From assembly GCA_900552985.1 (NCBI GenBank), contig USBP01000131.1, forward strand, positions 1-5,208: a stretch of 5,208 nucleotides of DNA, given 5' to 3'. A program made the translations under genes and the position numbers. Positions 1 to 5,208 of this stretch are shown in pieces (positions within the stretch are counted from its first letter, which is position 1; each line of letters begins with the position of its first letter). The stretch comes from an uncultured Oscillospiraceae bacterium (GTDB lineage: Bacteria > Bacillota > Clostridia > Oscillospirales > Acutalibacteraceae). The notes below the pieces were generated by a model. That model saw only the letters and a list, made by a program, of their open reading frames with translations. It was not told where the DNA came from and did no database searches.

Positions 1-1266
1 GCGCCGCGTATCCATCATAAGCGGCCGGATAAGCCGATGCACTGGTTTATCGTGCTGCTGCTGATCACCATTTTTCAGGTGTGGTCCGCTATCCAGACGA
101 TTGTTGAAGCGGATGGCAGCCTGAACATTGAGCTTGTCTCCATTTTTGGGGTTTTTATTGCAGTTGAATGGATTTATATGATTATATTTCGGAGCATTTT
201 CAAAAAATGCAGCTTTGAACTGGAGCTGATTGCTTTTTTCCTCTCCGGAATTGGGCTGGTGATCTGTGCAAGTGTTTACCCAAACCTGGTGATGAAGCAA
301 TTCATCTCCATTTTGCTGGGCCTTGCCGTTTTTATCGGCATGGTATGGTTTATGGGCGATATCAGCCGCGTGGATAAAATGCGCGTGCCTATGGCGTGCG
401 CCGCGCTTTTGCTGCTGGCGGTCAATCTTGCGCTCGCCAAAGCGACCAACGGCGCGCTGAACTGGCTGGATCTCGGCTTTGTGTCCATCCAGCCCTCCGA
501 ATTTGTCAAGCTCGCGTTTATCTTTGTCGGCGCAGCCACGCTGGATAAACTGCAATCGACACGGAGCCTGACGAAATACATCCTGTTTTCCTTTGCCTGC
601 GTCGGCTTCCTGTTTTTAATGTATGATCTCGGCGCGGCGTTGATTTTCTTTGTGACCTTCCTGATGATGGCGTTTATGCGCTCTGGGGATATCCGTACCC
701 TGATCGCCGTCTGCCTGGTCGCACTGACCGGCGCCATTGCAATTGTCATCTTGAAGGGCGACTATGTAGCGCAGCGCTTTGAGGCCTACCGGCATGTGTG
801 GGAATATAGCGACGGCAAGGGCTTCCAGCAAACGCGCGTGCTCGTTTATATGGCAAGCGGCGGGCTGTTCGGCGTTGGGATTGGCGCCGGCAAGCTCAAG
901 GATGTGTATGCCGCGACGACGGACTTGGTCTTCGGCGTTCTGTGTGAGGAATGGGGGCTCCTGCTCGGCATCATCGTGCTGCTGTGCTTTGCAGGCGTAA
1001 CCATCTATGCGGTGCAGTGTGCGCCGGCCTGCCGTTCCTCCTTCTATGCGATCGCCGCCTGTGCCGCAGCGGGTATGATGCTGTTCCAGATTGCGTTGAA
1101 TGTATTCGGCATTACAGATCTTCTGCCTCTCACAGGCGTCACGCTGCCTTTCATCAGCCGCGGCGGTTCCAGCATGATCTGCGTGTGGGGGCTGTTTGCC
1201 TTTATTAAGGCGGCTGACGTGCGCACTTATCCAAAAATTAACAGGGCGTTGGAGCAGGTTGCCTAA
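1..1266 (+). CDS. FtsW/RodA/SpoVE-family peptidoglycan glycosyltransferase (SEDS), 5' partial
   Basis: This is a polytopic membrane protein that polymerises lipid II into glycan strands, normally together with a class B PBP. Residue numbers count from Met at base 37. The SEDS signatures are in order: NGALNWLDLG (138-147) followed by QPSE (152-155); DLGAALIF (197-204); GFQQTR (262-267) and ASGGLFGVGIGAG (273-285); TTDLVFGVLCEEWG (294-307), whose Asp296 aligns with the proposed catalytic Asp of RodA/FtsW; and PLTGVTLPFISRGGSS (364-379). The large outer loop is about 241-300. The canonical first helix matches residues 62-80, so two extra membrane helices (about 2-20 and 33-54) precede the core. 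The frame is open back to base 1, encodes a basic stretch (HHKRPDK) just before the helix, and no good ribosome binding site precedes the ATG at 37. I therefore infer that the true start is upstream of the window. FtsW, RodA and SpoVE cannot be separated here. The PBP gene follows after 45 bases. Confidence 0.93.
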   Translation, partial: APRIHHKRPDKPMHWFIVLLLITIFQVWSAIQTIVEADGSLNIELVSIFGVFIAVEWIYMIIFRSIFKKCSFELELIAFFLSGIGLVICASVYPNLVMKQFISILLGLAVFIGMVWFMGDISRVDKMRVPMACAALLLLAVNLALAKATNGALNWLDLGFVSIQPSEFVKLAFIFVGAATLDKLQSTRSLTKYILFSFACVGFLFLMYDLGAALIFFVTFLMMAFMRSGDIRTLIAVCLVALTGAIAIVILKGDYVAQRFEAYRHVWEYSDGKGFQQTRVLVYMASGGLFGVGIGAGKLKDVYAATTDLVFGVLCEEWGLLLGIIVLLCFAGVTIYAVQCAPACRSSFYAIAACAAAGMMLFQIALNVFGITDLLPLTGVTLPFISRGGSSMICVWGLFAFIKAADVRTYPKINRALEQVA

Positions 1267-1280
1267 TCGGCTTCTGCTCC
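1251..1280 (+). other. Hairpin spanning the SEDS gene stop codon
   Basis: GGAGCAG (1251-1257) pairs perfectly with CTGCTCC (1274-1280). Inside this, GCC (1261-1263) pairs with GGC (1269-1271) across a small GTT/TT internal loop. That leaves the 5-base loop TAATC, which contains the TAA stop codon (1264-1266). The following bases, TTCGCGTTTA, are not a U-tract, so a full intrinsic terminator is unlikely. It could reduce read-through, stabilise the 3' end of a processed upstream message, or be chance within a coding end. It ends 12 bases before the PBP ribosome binding site, so it should not block it. Confidence 0.4.
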
Positions 1281-1292
1281 TTCGCGTTTACA

Positions 1293-1305
1293 GAAAGGAT
1301 GGGAG
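1293..1305 (+). promoter_or_regulatory. Ribosome binding site of the PBP gene
   Basis: A purine-rich stretch contains GAAAGGA (1293-1299) and GGGAG (1301-1305). GGAG ends 6 bases before the ATG at 1312, which fits normal Shine-Dalgarno spacing. An ATG at 1299 lies inside this stretch but is in another frame. This site supports 1312 as the PBP start. Confidence 0.7.
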
Positions 1306-1311
1306 ATTGGC

Positions 1312-2703
1312 ATGCGGATTACTTCCAAACGGGCGCTGGCGGTTTACGCCCTGATCGCTGCGTTCCTCGCCGGCATCGTGATTTTGGTTGTCAGCTTCGT
1401 CCTGAATGGCGAAACCTGGGCGCTCAAGCGCTTTAATCAACACCTCTTCCCCGGCGGCAGTTTGACGGCTGCCGGCACAATTTACGATACAAAGGGCGAG
1501 GTGCTCGCCCAAACGGTGGACGGTGAGCGCGTTTTTAATGATAGCCGCCGCATACGCAAGGCCACGCTGCACATGGTCGGCGATACGACCGGCTATATTT
1601 CCACAGGCATTCACACCATTTTTCGCTCGGAGCTGACAGGCTATAACCTCATTGAGGGCGTCCACCGCCTGAAAGAGGATGGGGAGGGCAACAATATTAC
1701 GCTTACACTCAACGCAGAGGTCTGCGCCACAGCGCTGGATGCGCTCGGAAACCGCAAGGGAACAGTGGGTGTTTATAACTACAAAACCGGCGAGATTGTC
1801 TGCATGGTCTCCTCCCCGACCTATGACCCGGAGCGCAAGCCGACCGATATTGACACCGACACCACCGGGAAATACGACGGCATTTACCTCAACCGTTTCC
1901 TTTCCGGCGTATATACGCCCGGCTCCACCTTTAAAACCGTCACAGCCATCAGCGCCATTGATAATATCCCGGATATTTTTACCCAAAAATTCACCTGCAC
2001 CGGCAAAATGCAGACGAACGGCGGCGTGATCTACTGCAACGAGGAGAATGGCCACGGCACCATCACCTTTGAACAGGCGCTGAATCAATCCTGCAACGTT
2101 GCCTTTGCGCAGATCGCCCTTCAGCTCGGCGCAGAAAGGCTGACCGCCACTGCGGAGCAGCTTGGCTTTAACCGGGCGATGAAAATGGATGGGATCAATA
2201 TCGCCATCAGCAAATTTGACCTGACCGGCGCGGATGAGCGCGGCATCGGCCAGGCAGGCATCGGGCAGCATACAACACTGGCAAACCCTTACCACATGCT
2301 CACCATCATGGGAGCGATTGCAAACGGCGGCACGCCGATTACACCCTATGTTGTGCAAAGCATCGCAACGCCCGGCGGCATCACGCTGCACAAAGGGAGT
2401 GCTGAAACGGGAGAGGCCTATCTCTCCGCCTCCACCGCTGCAAAAATGTTGGAGCTGATGCGCTCCAACACCATCCATTTTTATGGCGACAGCCGCTTCC
2501 CCAACGGAATGGAAATCTGCGGGAAAACCGGCACAGCAGAAGTCGGCGGGGATAAAACACCACATGCCTGGTTTGTGGGCTTCTCTCAAAACCTGGAAAC
2601 GCCATATGCTTTCGTCGTCGTGGTGGAAAACGGCGGCTCCGGCTACCAGCAGGCCATCCCGGTGGCAAACAAGGTGCTGGCGGCCGTGCGCGCTGCCCAA
2701 TAA
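1312..2703 (+). CDS. Class B penicillin-binding protein, short PbpA-like D,D-transpeptidase
   Basis: This monofunctional transpeptidase cross-links peptidoglycan stem peptides outside the membrane and is a beta-lactam target. It has 463 residues. A short basic N-terminus (MRITSKR) precedes one membrane anchor (about 8-31), so it is type II inner-to-outer. A small N-terminal module follows, with the PBP-dimer-like motif GTIYDTKGEVLA (55-66) and a degenerate HMVGD (87-91). The transpeptidase domain runs from about 130 to 460. Its active-site motifs are intact: STFK with nucleophile Ser205 and Lys208, SCN at 260-262, and KTGTAE at 405-410. HAWFVGFS (418-425) and GQAGIGQHTTLANPYHML (313-330) are also typical. 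The length and small N-terminal module resemble actinobacterial PbpA, encoded beside rodA, rather than PBP2 or SpoVD types of 600 residues or more. With the SEDS gene just upstream it is very likely the cognate partner. Its division, elongation or sporulation role cannot be told from the sequence. Confidence 0.95.
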   Translation: MRITSKRALAVYALIAAFLAGIVILVVSFVLNGETWALKRFNQHLFPGGSLTAAGTIYDTKGEVLAQTVDGERVFNDSRRIRKATLHMVGDTTGYISTGIHTIFRSELTGYNLIEGVHRLKEDGEGNNITLTLNAEVCATALDALGNRKGTVGVYNYKTGEIVCMVSSPTYDPERKPTDIDTDTTGKYDGIYLNRFLSGVYTPGSTFKTVTAISAIDNIPDIFTQKFTCTGKMQTNGGVIYCNEENGHGTITFEQALNQSCNVAFAQIALQLGAERLTATAEQLGFNRAMKMDGINIAISKFDLTGADERGIGQAGIGQHTTLANPYHMLTIMGAIANGGTPITPYVVQSIATPGGITLHKGSAETGEAYLSASTAAKMLELMRSNTIHFYGDSRFPNGMEICGKTGTAEVGGDKTPHAWFVGFSQNLETPYAFVVVVENGGSGYQQAIPVANKVLAAVRAAQ

Positions 2704-2729
2704 CGTTATGCGCATTGGGAAACTTTTTT
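2696..2729 (+). terminator. Weak intrinsic-terminator-like hairpin and T6 run after the PBP gene
   Basis: CCCAAT (2696-2701) pairs with ATTGGG (2714-2719), with an optional inner CG/CG pair closing the loop TTATG. The stem covers the last codons and the TAA at 2701-2703. A run of six T (2724-2729) follows after AAAC. The stem is short and half AT, and the T-run is displaced by 4 bases, so termination may be partial. Its position between two transcription units, directly ahead of a promoter, supports the call. Confidence 0.5.
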
Positions 2730-2762
2730 CCTCTCTGGCGGAGGATTCCAGCGGCTTTTCTA

Positions 2763-2791
2763 TTGACGCTGGGAAGGGTATCCCTTATAAT
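2763..2791 (+). promoter_or_regulatory. Sigma-A type promoter for the ABC transporter unit
   Basis: The -35 box TTGACG (2763-2768) matches five of six consensus bases. A 17-base spacer (2769-2785) leads to a perfect -10 box TATAAT (2786-2791). There is no extended TGn motif. Initiation would be expected near 2797-2799, probably at A2799, giving a leader of about 107 bases before the ATG at 2906. It lies in the only substantial intergenic gap. A promoter this close to consensus without control would be strong and constitutive, which makes the palindrome in its spacer notable. Confidence 0.85.
2774..2786. promoter_or_regulatory. Candidate operator palindrome inside the promoter spacer
   Basis: AAGGG (2774-2778) and CCCTT (2782-2786) are perfect inverted arms around TAT. 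The palindrome fills the second half of the spacer and touches the first base of the -10 box. A dimeric regulator bound there would be expected to block RNA polymerase. The 17-base spacer does not suggest a MerR-type activator, which favours 19-20 bases. No regulator gene is in the window, so the binding protein is unknown. The arms are short enough for chance to remain possible. Confidence 0.45.
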
Positions 2792-2798
2792 AATTCTT

Positions 2799-2905
2799 AC
2801 ACGCAAACTTTTTGTCCAAAAGCGCAGGAAGCCGGCATATCATGCCGAAACGCTGCGGAAGTCTGCCGCCTTGGGCGGTGAAACTGAAGAAACGGGGTAA
2901 AACAC
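2799..2905 (+). other. Structured 5' leader of the ABC transporter unit
   Basis: This is the predicted untranslated leader. It contains a compound stem-loop: CGCAG (2823-2827) with CTGCG (2853-2857), enclosing CGGCAT (2833-2838) with ATGCCG (2842-2847) around the loop ATC. A second hairpin pairs CCGCC (2866-2870) with GGCGG (2874-2878) around TTG. GCGG (2855-2858) can also pair with CCGC (2866-2869), which would disrupt both the outer first stem and the second hairpin. A weaker CTTTT/AAAAG stem lies at 2808-2822. None is followed by a U-tract. I recognise no known riboswitch class. The leader may affect translation or mRNA stability. Confidence 0.4.
2894..2898 (+). promoter_or_regulatory. Ribosome binding site of the ABC ATPase gene
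   Basis: GGGGT lies 7 bases before the ATG at 2906 and can pair with the 16S anti-Shine-Dalgarno using one G-U wobble. It is weaker than the site before the PBP gene. Spacing and the family-typical N-terminus support this start. Confidence 0.5.
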
Positions 2906-3607
2906 ATGAGCTTTATCGAGTTCGATTCTGTCTACAAAAGGTATAAGATGGGCGAGGTCACCATCAATGCCGCAGACGGGATTACGTTCAGCGTCGAGCA
3001 GGGGGAGTTTGTCGTGGTCGTCGGCCCTTCCGGCGCAGGTAAGACGACGCTGCTGAACATTCTCGGCGGTATGGACGACTGTGACGACGGCAAAATCCGC
3101 GTGGCCGGCGAGCTGATCAACGACTACGACCGCAAGCGCCTGATCGAATACCGCCGTTACGACGTGGGCTTTGTCTTTCAGTTCTATAATCTGGTGCAAA
3201 ACCTGACTGCACTGGAGAATGTGGAGCTTGCCACACAGATCAGCAAAAAATCCCTGCACGCTGAAAAGGTGCTCGAGCGCGTTGGCCTGGCGGACCGTAT
3301 CCATAACTTCCCCGCTCAGCTCTCCGGCGGCGAGCAGCAGCGTGTGGCGATTGCGCGCGCACTGGCCAAAAACCCGAAGCTTCTGCTCTGCGACGAGCCC
3401 ACCGGCGCGCTGGATTACAACACGGGCAAGCAGATTTTAAAGCTTTTGCAGGATACCAGCCGCGAAACGGGCATGACTGTTATCGTCATCACCCACAACC
3501 AGGCAATCACGCCGATGGCGAACCGGGTGATCGCCCTGCGCAGCGGTCGCGTGCACAAAATCATGGTCAATGACAACCCAACGCCTGTGGAAAGGATTGA
3601 ATGGTAA
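2906..3607 (+). CDS. ABC transporter ATP-binding protein, MacB/LolD/FtsE type
   Basis: This cytoplasmic ATPase powers the permease encoded next to it. Its 233 residues form one complete nucleotide-binding domain with every functional motif: Walker A GPSGAGKT (40-47) with Lys46, Q-loop Gln92 in FVFQFYNL, signature LSGGEQQR (139-146), Walker B ending in CDEP (162-165) with catalytic Glu164, D-loop ALD (168-170) and H-loop His197. The N-terminal [20 protein letters not shown] and the short C-terminus are typical of the type VII (MacB-like) class, which includes LolD, FtsE and BceA. Members usually act by mechanotransmission across the membrane rather than by classical transport, and pair with FtsX-like permeases. 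Its 3' end is coupled to the permease gene. It has its own promoter upstream, separate from the cell-wall pair. The substrate cannot be inferred from the ATPase. Confidence 0.96.
   Translation: MSFIEFDSVYKRYKMGEVTINAADGITFSVEQGEFVVVVGPSGAGKTTLLNILGGMDDCDDGKIRVAGELINDYDRKRLIEYRRYDVGFVFQFYNLVQNLTALENVELATQISKKSLHAEKVLERVGLADRIHNFPAQLSGGEQQRVAIARALAKNPKLLLCDEPTGALDYNTGKQILKLLQDTSRETGMTVIVITHNQAITPMANRVIALRSGRVHKIMVNDNPTPVERIEW
3589..3596 (+). promoter_or_regulatory. Ribosome binding site of the permease gene, inside the ATPase gene
   Basis: GGAAAGGA lies within the last codons of the ATPase gene. It is 4 bases before the ATG at 3601 and 13 bases before the ATG at 3610, so spacing is short for one start and long for the other and does not settle the choice. 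Its location implies translational coupling of the two subunits. Confidence 0.5.
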
Positions 3608-3609
3608 CA

Positions 3610-5208
3610 ATGAGCAAAGCCCTATTGAAAGACACGTTCCGTTCAATCTGGCGGACGAAGGCGCGTTTTATCTCCATCATCCTGATCGTTGCGCTTGGCA
3701 TCGGCTTTTTTGCAGGCATTAAAGCCACCGCGCCCGATATGAAGGAGACGGCAAACCAGTATTTCATTGACAACAACCTGATGGATCTGCGCGTGCTCTC
3801 CACCGTCGGCTTTGAAGAAGCGGATGTGGAAGCCATCCGTGAAATTGACGGCGTGCAGGCCGTGATGCCCGCCTATTTTGCGGACGGGCTGGTGCTGGTG
3901 GATGGGAAACGCCTGATCGATATGGACGGCTCTGAATTCAGCGTCCGCGCGCATTCCATCAACATGGAGATGCTCAAAGCCTGGAGCGACGGCACCAATG
4001 ACGCGGCTTATATGAACCGGCCCACGCTCATCGAGGGCGAGTGGCCCAAGAATGCAAACGAATGCCTGGTGGATCGCAGCGAGCTCTCCACTCCGGACGA
4101 ATTCCAAATCGGCAGCACCATCACGATTGAAAGCGACCGTGAGGATTTAAGCGACTCCATGGAAACCACGGAGTTTAAAATCGTGGGTATTGTGGAATCC
4201 CCCTATTACATCTCCTTTGAGCGCGGCAACAGCCTTGTCGGCAGCGGTAAGGTCGGCGCCTACATCCTGGTGCCTGACACGGCGTTCAAAACGGATTATT
4301 ATACGGATCTCTACATCAAGGTGGATGGCACCACCGCCAGCGGGTTCGACGCCTACGGCGAGGAGTATGACGACCTGATGGCCCCTGTCATCGCAGAGAT
4401 TGAGGAGCTGGCAGCGCAGCGTGCGCCCGTGCGCGCCGAGGCATTGCGCCCTGAAATGACCTCCACCCTCGCACAGGCGCGCATCGACTATGCACAGGCC
4501 GAGGTGGATACCCAGCAAAAAATTGAGGATGCCCGCAAAGCGCTCGACGAAGCGCTGGAATTTGCCAAAAACGGTGAAGAGCAGATCGCCCAGAAAGAGG
4601 AGGAGTTTAACAACACCCTCAGCGAGGCGCAGCGGGAATTTGCCGCCGGTAAGGCGGAGCACAGCGCGGGGCTCAACGAGTATTACCAGCGTGTAAACCA
4701 GCGTAATAACGCCGCCGCACAGCTCAACGCCGCGCGCAACGAGCTGAACACCGCGCAGAAAACCTATGATGAAAATGCAGCGCAGCTGGAGGATGCAGAG
4801 AAAAAAATCAGCGAGGCGAAATCCCGCATCTCCTCTGGTGAAACGCAGGTCAAATTCCTCGAGCAAACCATCAATACCGCCGAAACCATCGCAGGAGATA
4901 TTGCTTCCGGTAATGACTCCACCTACCAAGAGCTCTTGGATCGCGCCATTGAGATCTTCGGGGAAGACAGCACGATTGTAGAGCAGATCAAAAACCTAAC
5001 AGATATCACTGCCGGAGGCATGACGCAGGAGGCTGCGGAGCTGATCGCCCAGAACCTTGGCAACTATAAGGATGAACTGGTAAAAGCAAAGGCAGATCTG
5101 GAGGCCGGAAAGAAGGAGCTTGCCGCCGGTGAAGCGGAATATAATACAAACAGCGCAAAGCTGAAGGCCGCCAAGGCAGAGCTCGACGCCGCCAAGGCGG
5201 AAATCACC
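3610..5208 (+). CDS. FtsX-like ABC permease with long coiled-coil ectodomain, 3' partial
   Basis: This is the membrane subunit partnered with the preceding ATPase. The frame has no stop through the window end, giving 533 residues of an incomplete protein; clostridial relatives are often around 1,100 residues. Residues 1-17 are basic and cytoplasmic, a membrane helix lies at about 19-37 (ISIILIVALGIGFFAGI), and residues 40 to about 280 form a MacB-like extracellular region with DLRVLSTVGF (59-68), VDGT (238-241) and KIVGIVESPYY (190-200). From about 283 onward the chain is charged and Ala/Glu/Lys-rich, with no Pro, Cys or Trp, as in long coiled coils. A less regular stretch at about 420-480 may be the tip of a helical hairpin. 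I chose Met at 3610 because MSKALLKDTFR matches the usual family N-terminus. Met at 3601 would add MVT and overlap the ATPase stop by 7 bases. The TM2-TM4 region lies beyond the window. Substrate is unknown. Confidence 0.92.
   Translation, partial: MSKALLKDTFRSIWRTKARFISIILIVALGIGFFAGIKATAPDMKETANQYFIDNNLMDLRVLSTVGFEEADVEAIREIDGVQAVMPAYFADGLVLVDGKRLIDMDGSEFSVRAHSINMEMLKAWSDGTNDAAYMNRPTLIEGEWPKNANECLVDRSELSTPDEFQIGSTITIESDREDLSDSMETTEFKIVGIVESPYYISFERGNSLVGSGKVGAYILVPDTAFKTDYYTDLYIKVDGTTASGFDAYGEEYDDLMAPVIAEIEELAAQRAPVRAEALRPEMTSTLAQARIDYAQAEVDTQQKIEDARKALDEALEFAKNGEEQIAQKEEEFNNTLSEAQREFAAGKAEHSAGLNEYYQRVNQRNNAAAQLNAARNELNTAQKTYDENAAQLEDAEKKISEAKSRISSGETQVKFLEQTINTAETIAGDIASGNDSTYQELLDRAIEIFGEDSTIVEQIKNLTDITAGGMTQEAAELIAQNLGNYKDELVKAKADLEAGKKELAAGEAEYNTNSAKLKAAKAELDAAKAEIT
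5161..5202 (+). repeat. 21-base tandem repeat encoding two coiled-coil heptads
   Basis: Two adjacent 21-base units (5161-5181 and 5182-5202) encode LKAAKAE and LDAAKAE. They share the core GCCGCCAAGGC and differ mainly at the second codon and at synonymous third positions. This is one heptad period each, consistent with local duplication or selection for coiled-coil geometry. A related AAGxAE unit occurs earlier in the same gene, at about 4642 and 5122. Confidence 0.65.

Noticed and set aside
37..39. ATG at 37 as the true start of the SEDS gene
   Set aside because: The frame is open upstream with a basic stretch typical of a cytoplasmic segment before a helix, and no Shine-Dalgarno site stands at proper spacing.
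194..210. GCATTTT-CAA-AAAATGC inverted repeat inside the SEDS gene
   Set aside because: A 7-base AT-rich stem in coding sequence (Ser-Ile-Phe-Lys-Lys-Cys) with no U-tract or nearby start; chance is the simplest explanation.
1288..2715. 475-codon open frame on the minus strand across the PBP gene
   Set aside because: It is an exact antisense shadow of a gene with all catalytic motifs intact. Its product is rich in Cys, His and Arg with no recognisable domain, and it arises from the codon bias of the plus-strand gene.
2735..2759. CTGG/CCAG pair followed by CTTTT as a second terminator
   Set aside because: The stem is only four pairs and the T-run only four bases, set away from the stem; too weak to call.
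2715..2900. 61-codon open frame across the intergenic region, starting at TTG
   Set aside because: It runs through the terminator, promoter and leader, has no ribosome binding site and gives no recognisable protein.
2842..2946. 34-codon leader reading frame beginning with ATG in the first stem-loop
   Set aside because: The nearest AGGA is about 12 bases away, the ATG is buried in a stem, the frame runs into the ATPase gene, and the peptide shows no run of one amino acid as in attenuation leaders.
3643..4107. 154-codon open frame on the minus strand
   Set aside because: It is antisense to the start of the permease, which shows the family-typical N-terminus and membrane helix. There is no domain or plausible start signal.
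4147..4929. 260-codon open frame on the minus strand
   Set aside because: It lies wholly within the permease gene. Its Leu/Gly/Cys-rich product reflects antisense reading of Glu/Ala/Lys-rich coiled-coil codons.

Overview
The window looks like chromosomal DNA of a low-to-moderate GC Gram-positive bacterium, most likely a gut-type Clostridia (Oscillospiraceae/Ruminococcaceae-like). The grounds are the clostridial-type FtsW/RodA protein paired with a short class B penicillin-binding protein, AAAGGA-type ribosome binding sites, a textbook sigma-A promoter, and a large FtsX-like permease with a coiled-coil ectodomain of the kind common in Firmicutes. This assignment is inferred from protein style only. 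All four genes lie on the + strand; the first and last are cut by the window edges.

Positions 1-2703 hold a peptidoglycan synthesis pair: an FtsW/RodA/SpoVE-family glycosyltransferase (open from base 1, ends 1266) and, 45 bases later, a monofunctional D,D-transpeptidase (1312-2703). SEDS proteins and class B PBPs work as a polymerase/cross-linker complex at the outer face of the membrane, so this is very probably a functional pair in one operon. A hairpin spans the stop codon of the first gene but has no U-tract.

Positions 2704-2905 form a 202-base regulatory gap. It starts with a weak terminator-like hairpin and T6 run over the PBP stop codon. Next comes a near-perfect promoter (TTGACG, 17-base spacer, TATAAT) whose spacer contains an AAGGG-TAT-CCCTT palindrome placed like a repressor operator. 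A roughly 107-base leader follows, with two stem-loops that could also pair in other ways.

Positions 2906-5208 hold a second transcription unit: an ABC ATPase of the MacB/LolD/FtsE type (2906-3607), followed by its FtsX-like permease (3610 to beyond the end). The permease frame is open through the window edge. It shows one N-terminal membrane helix, a MacB-like extracellular region and a very long, proline-free, coiled-coil-forming segment. Its substrate is unknown. The cell-wall neighbours and the FtsEX-like architecture allow, but do not prove, a role in envelope maintenance or envelope-stress and antimicrobial resistance.

I see no RNA genes, mobile elements, CRISPR arrays or pseudogenes. 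The most notable items are the operator-in-promoter arrangement, the structured leader, and the long coiled-coil ectodomain.
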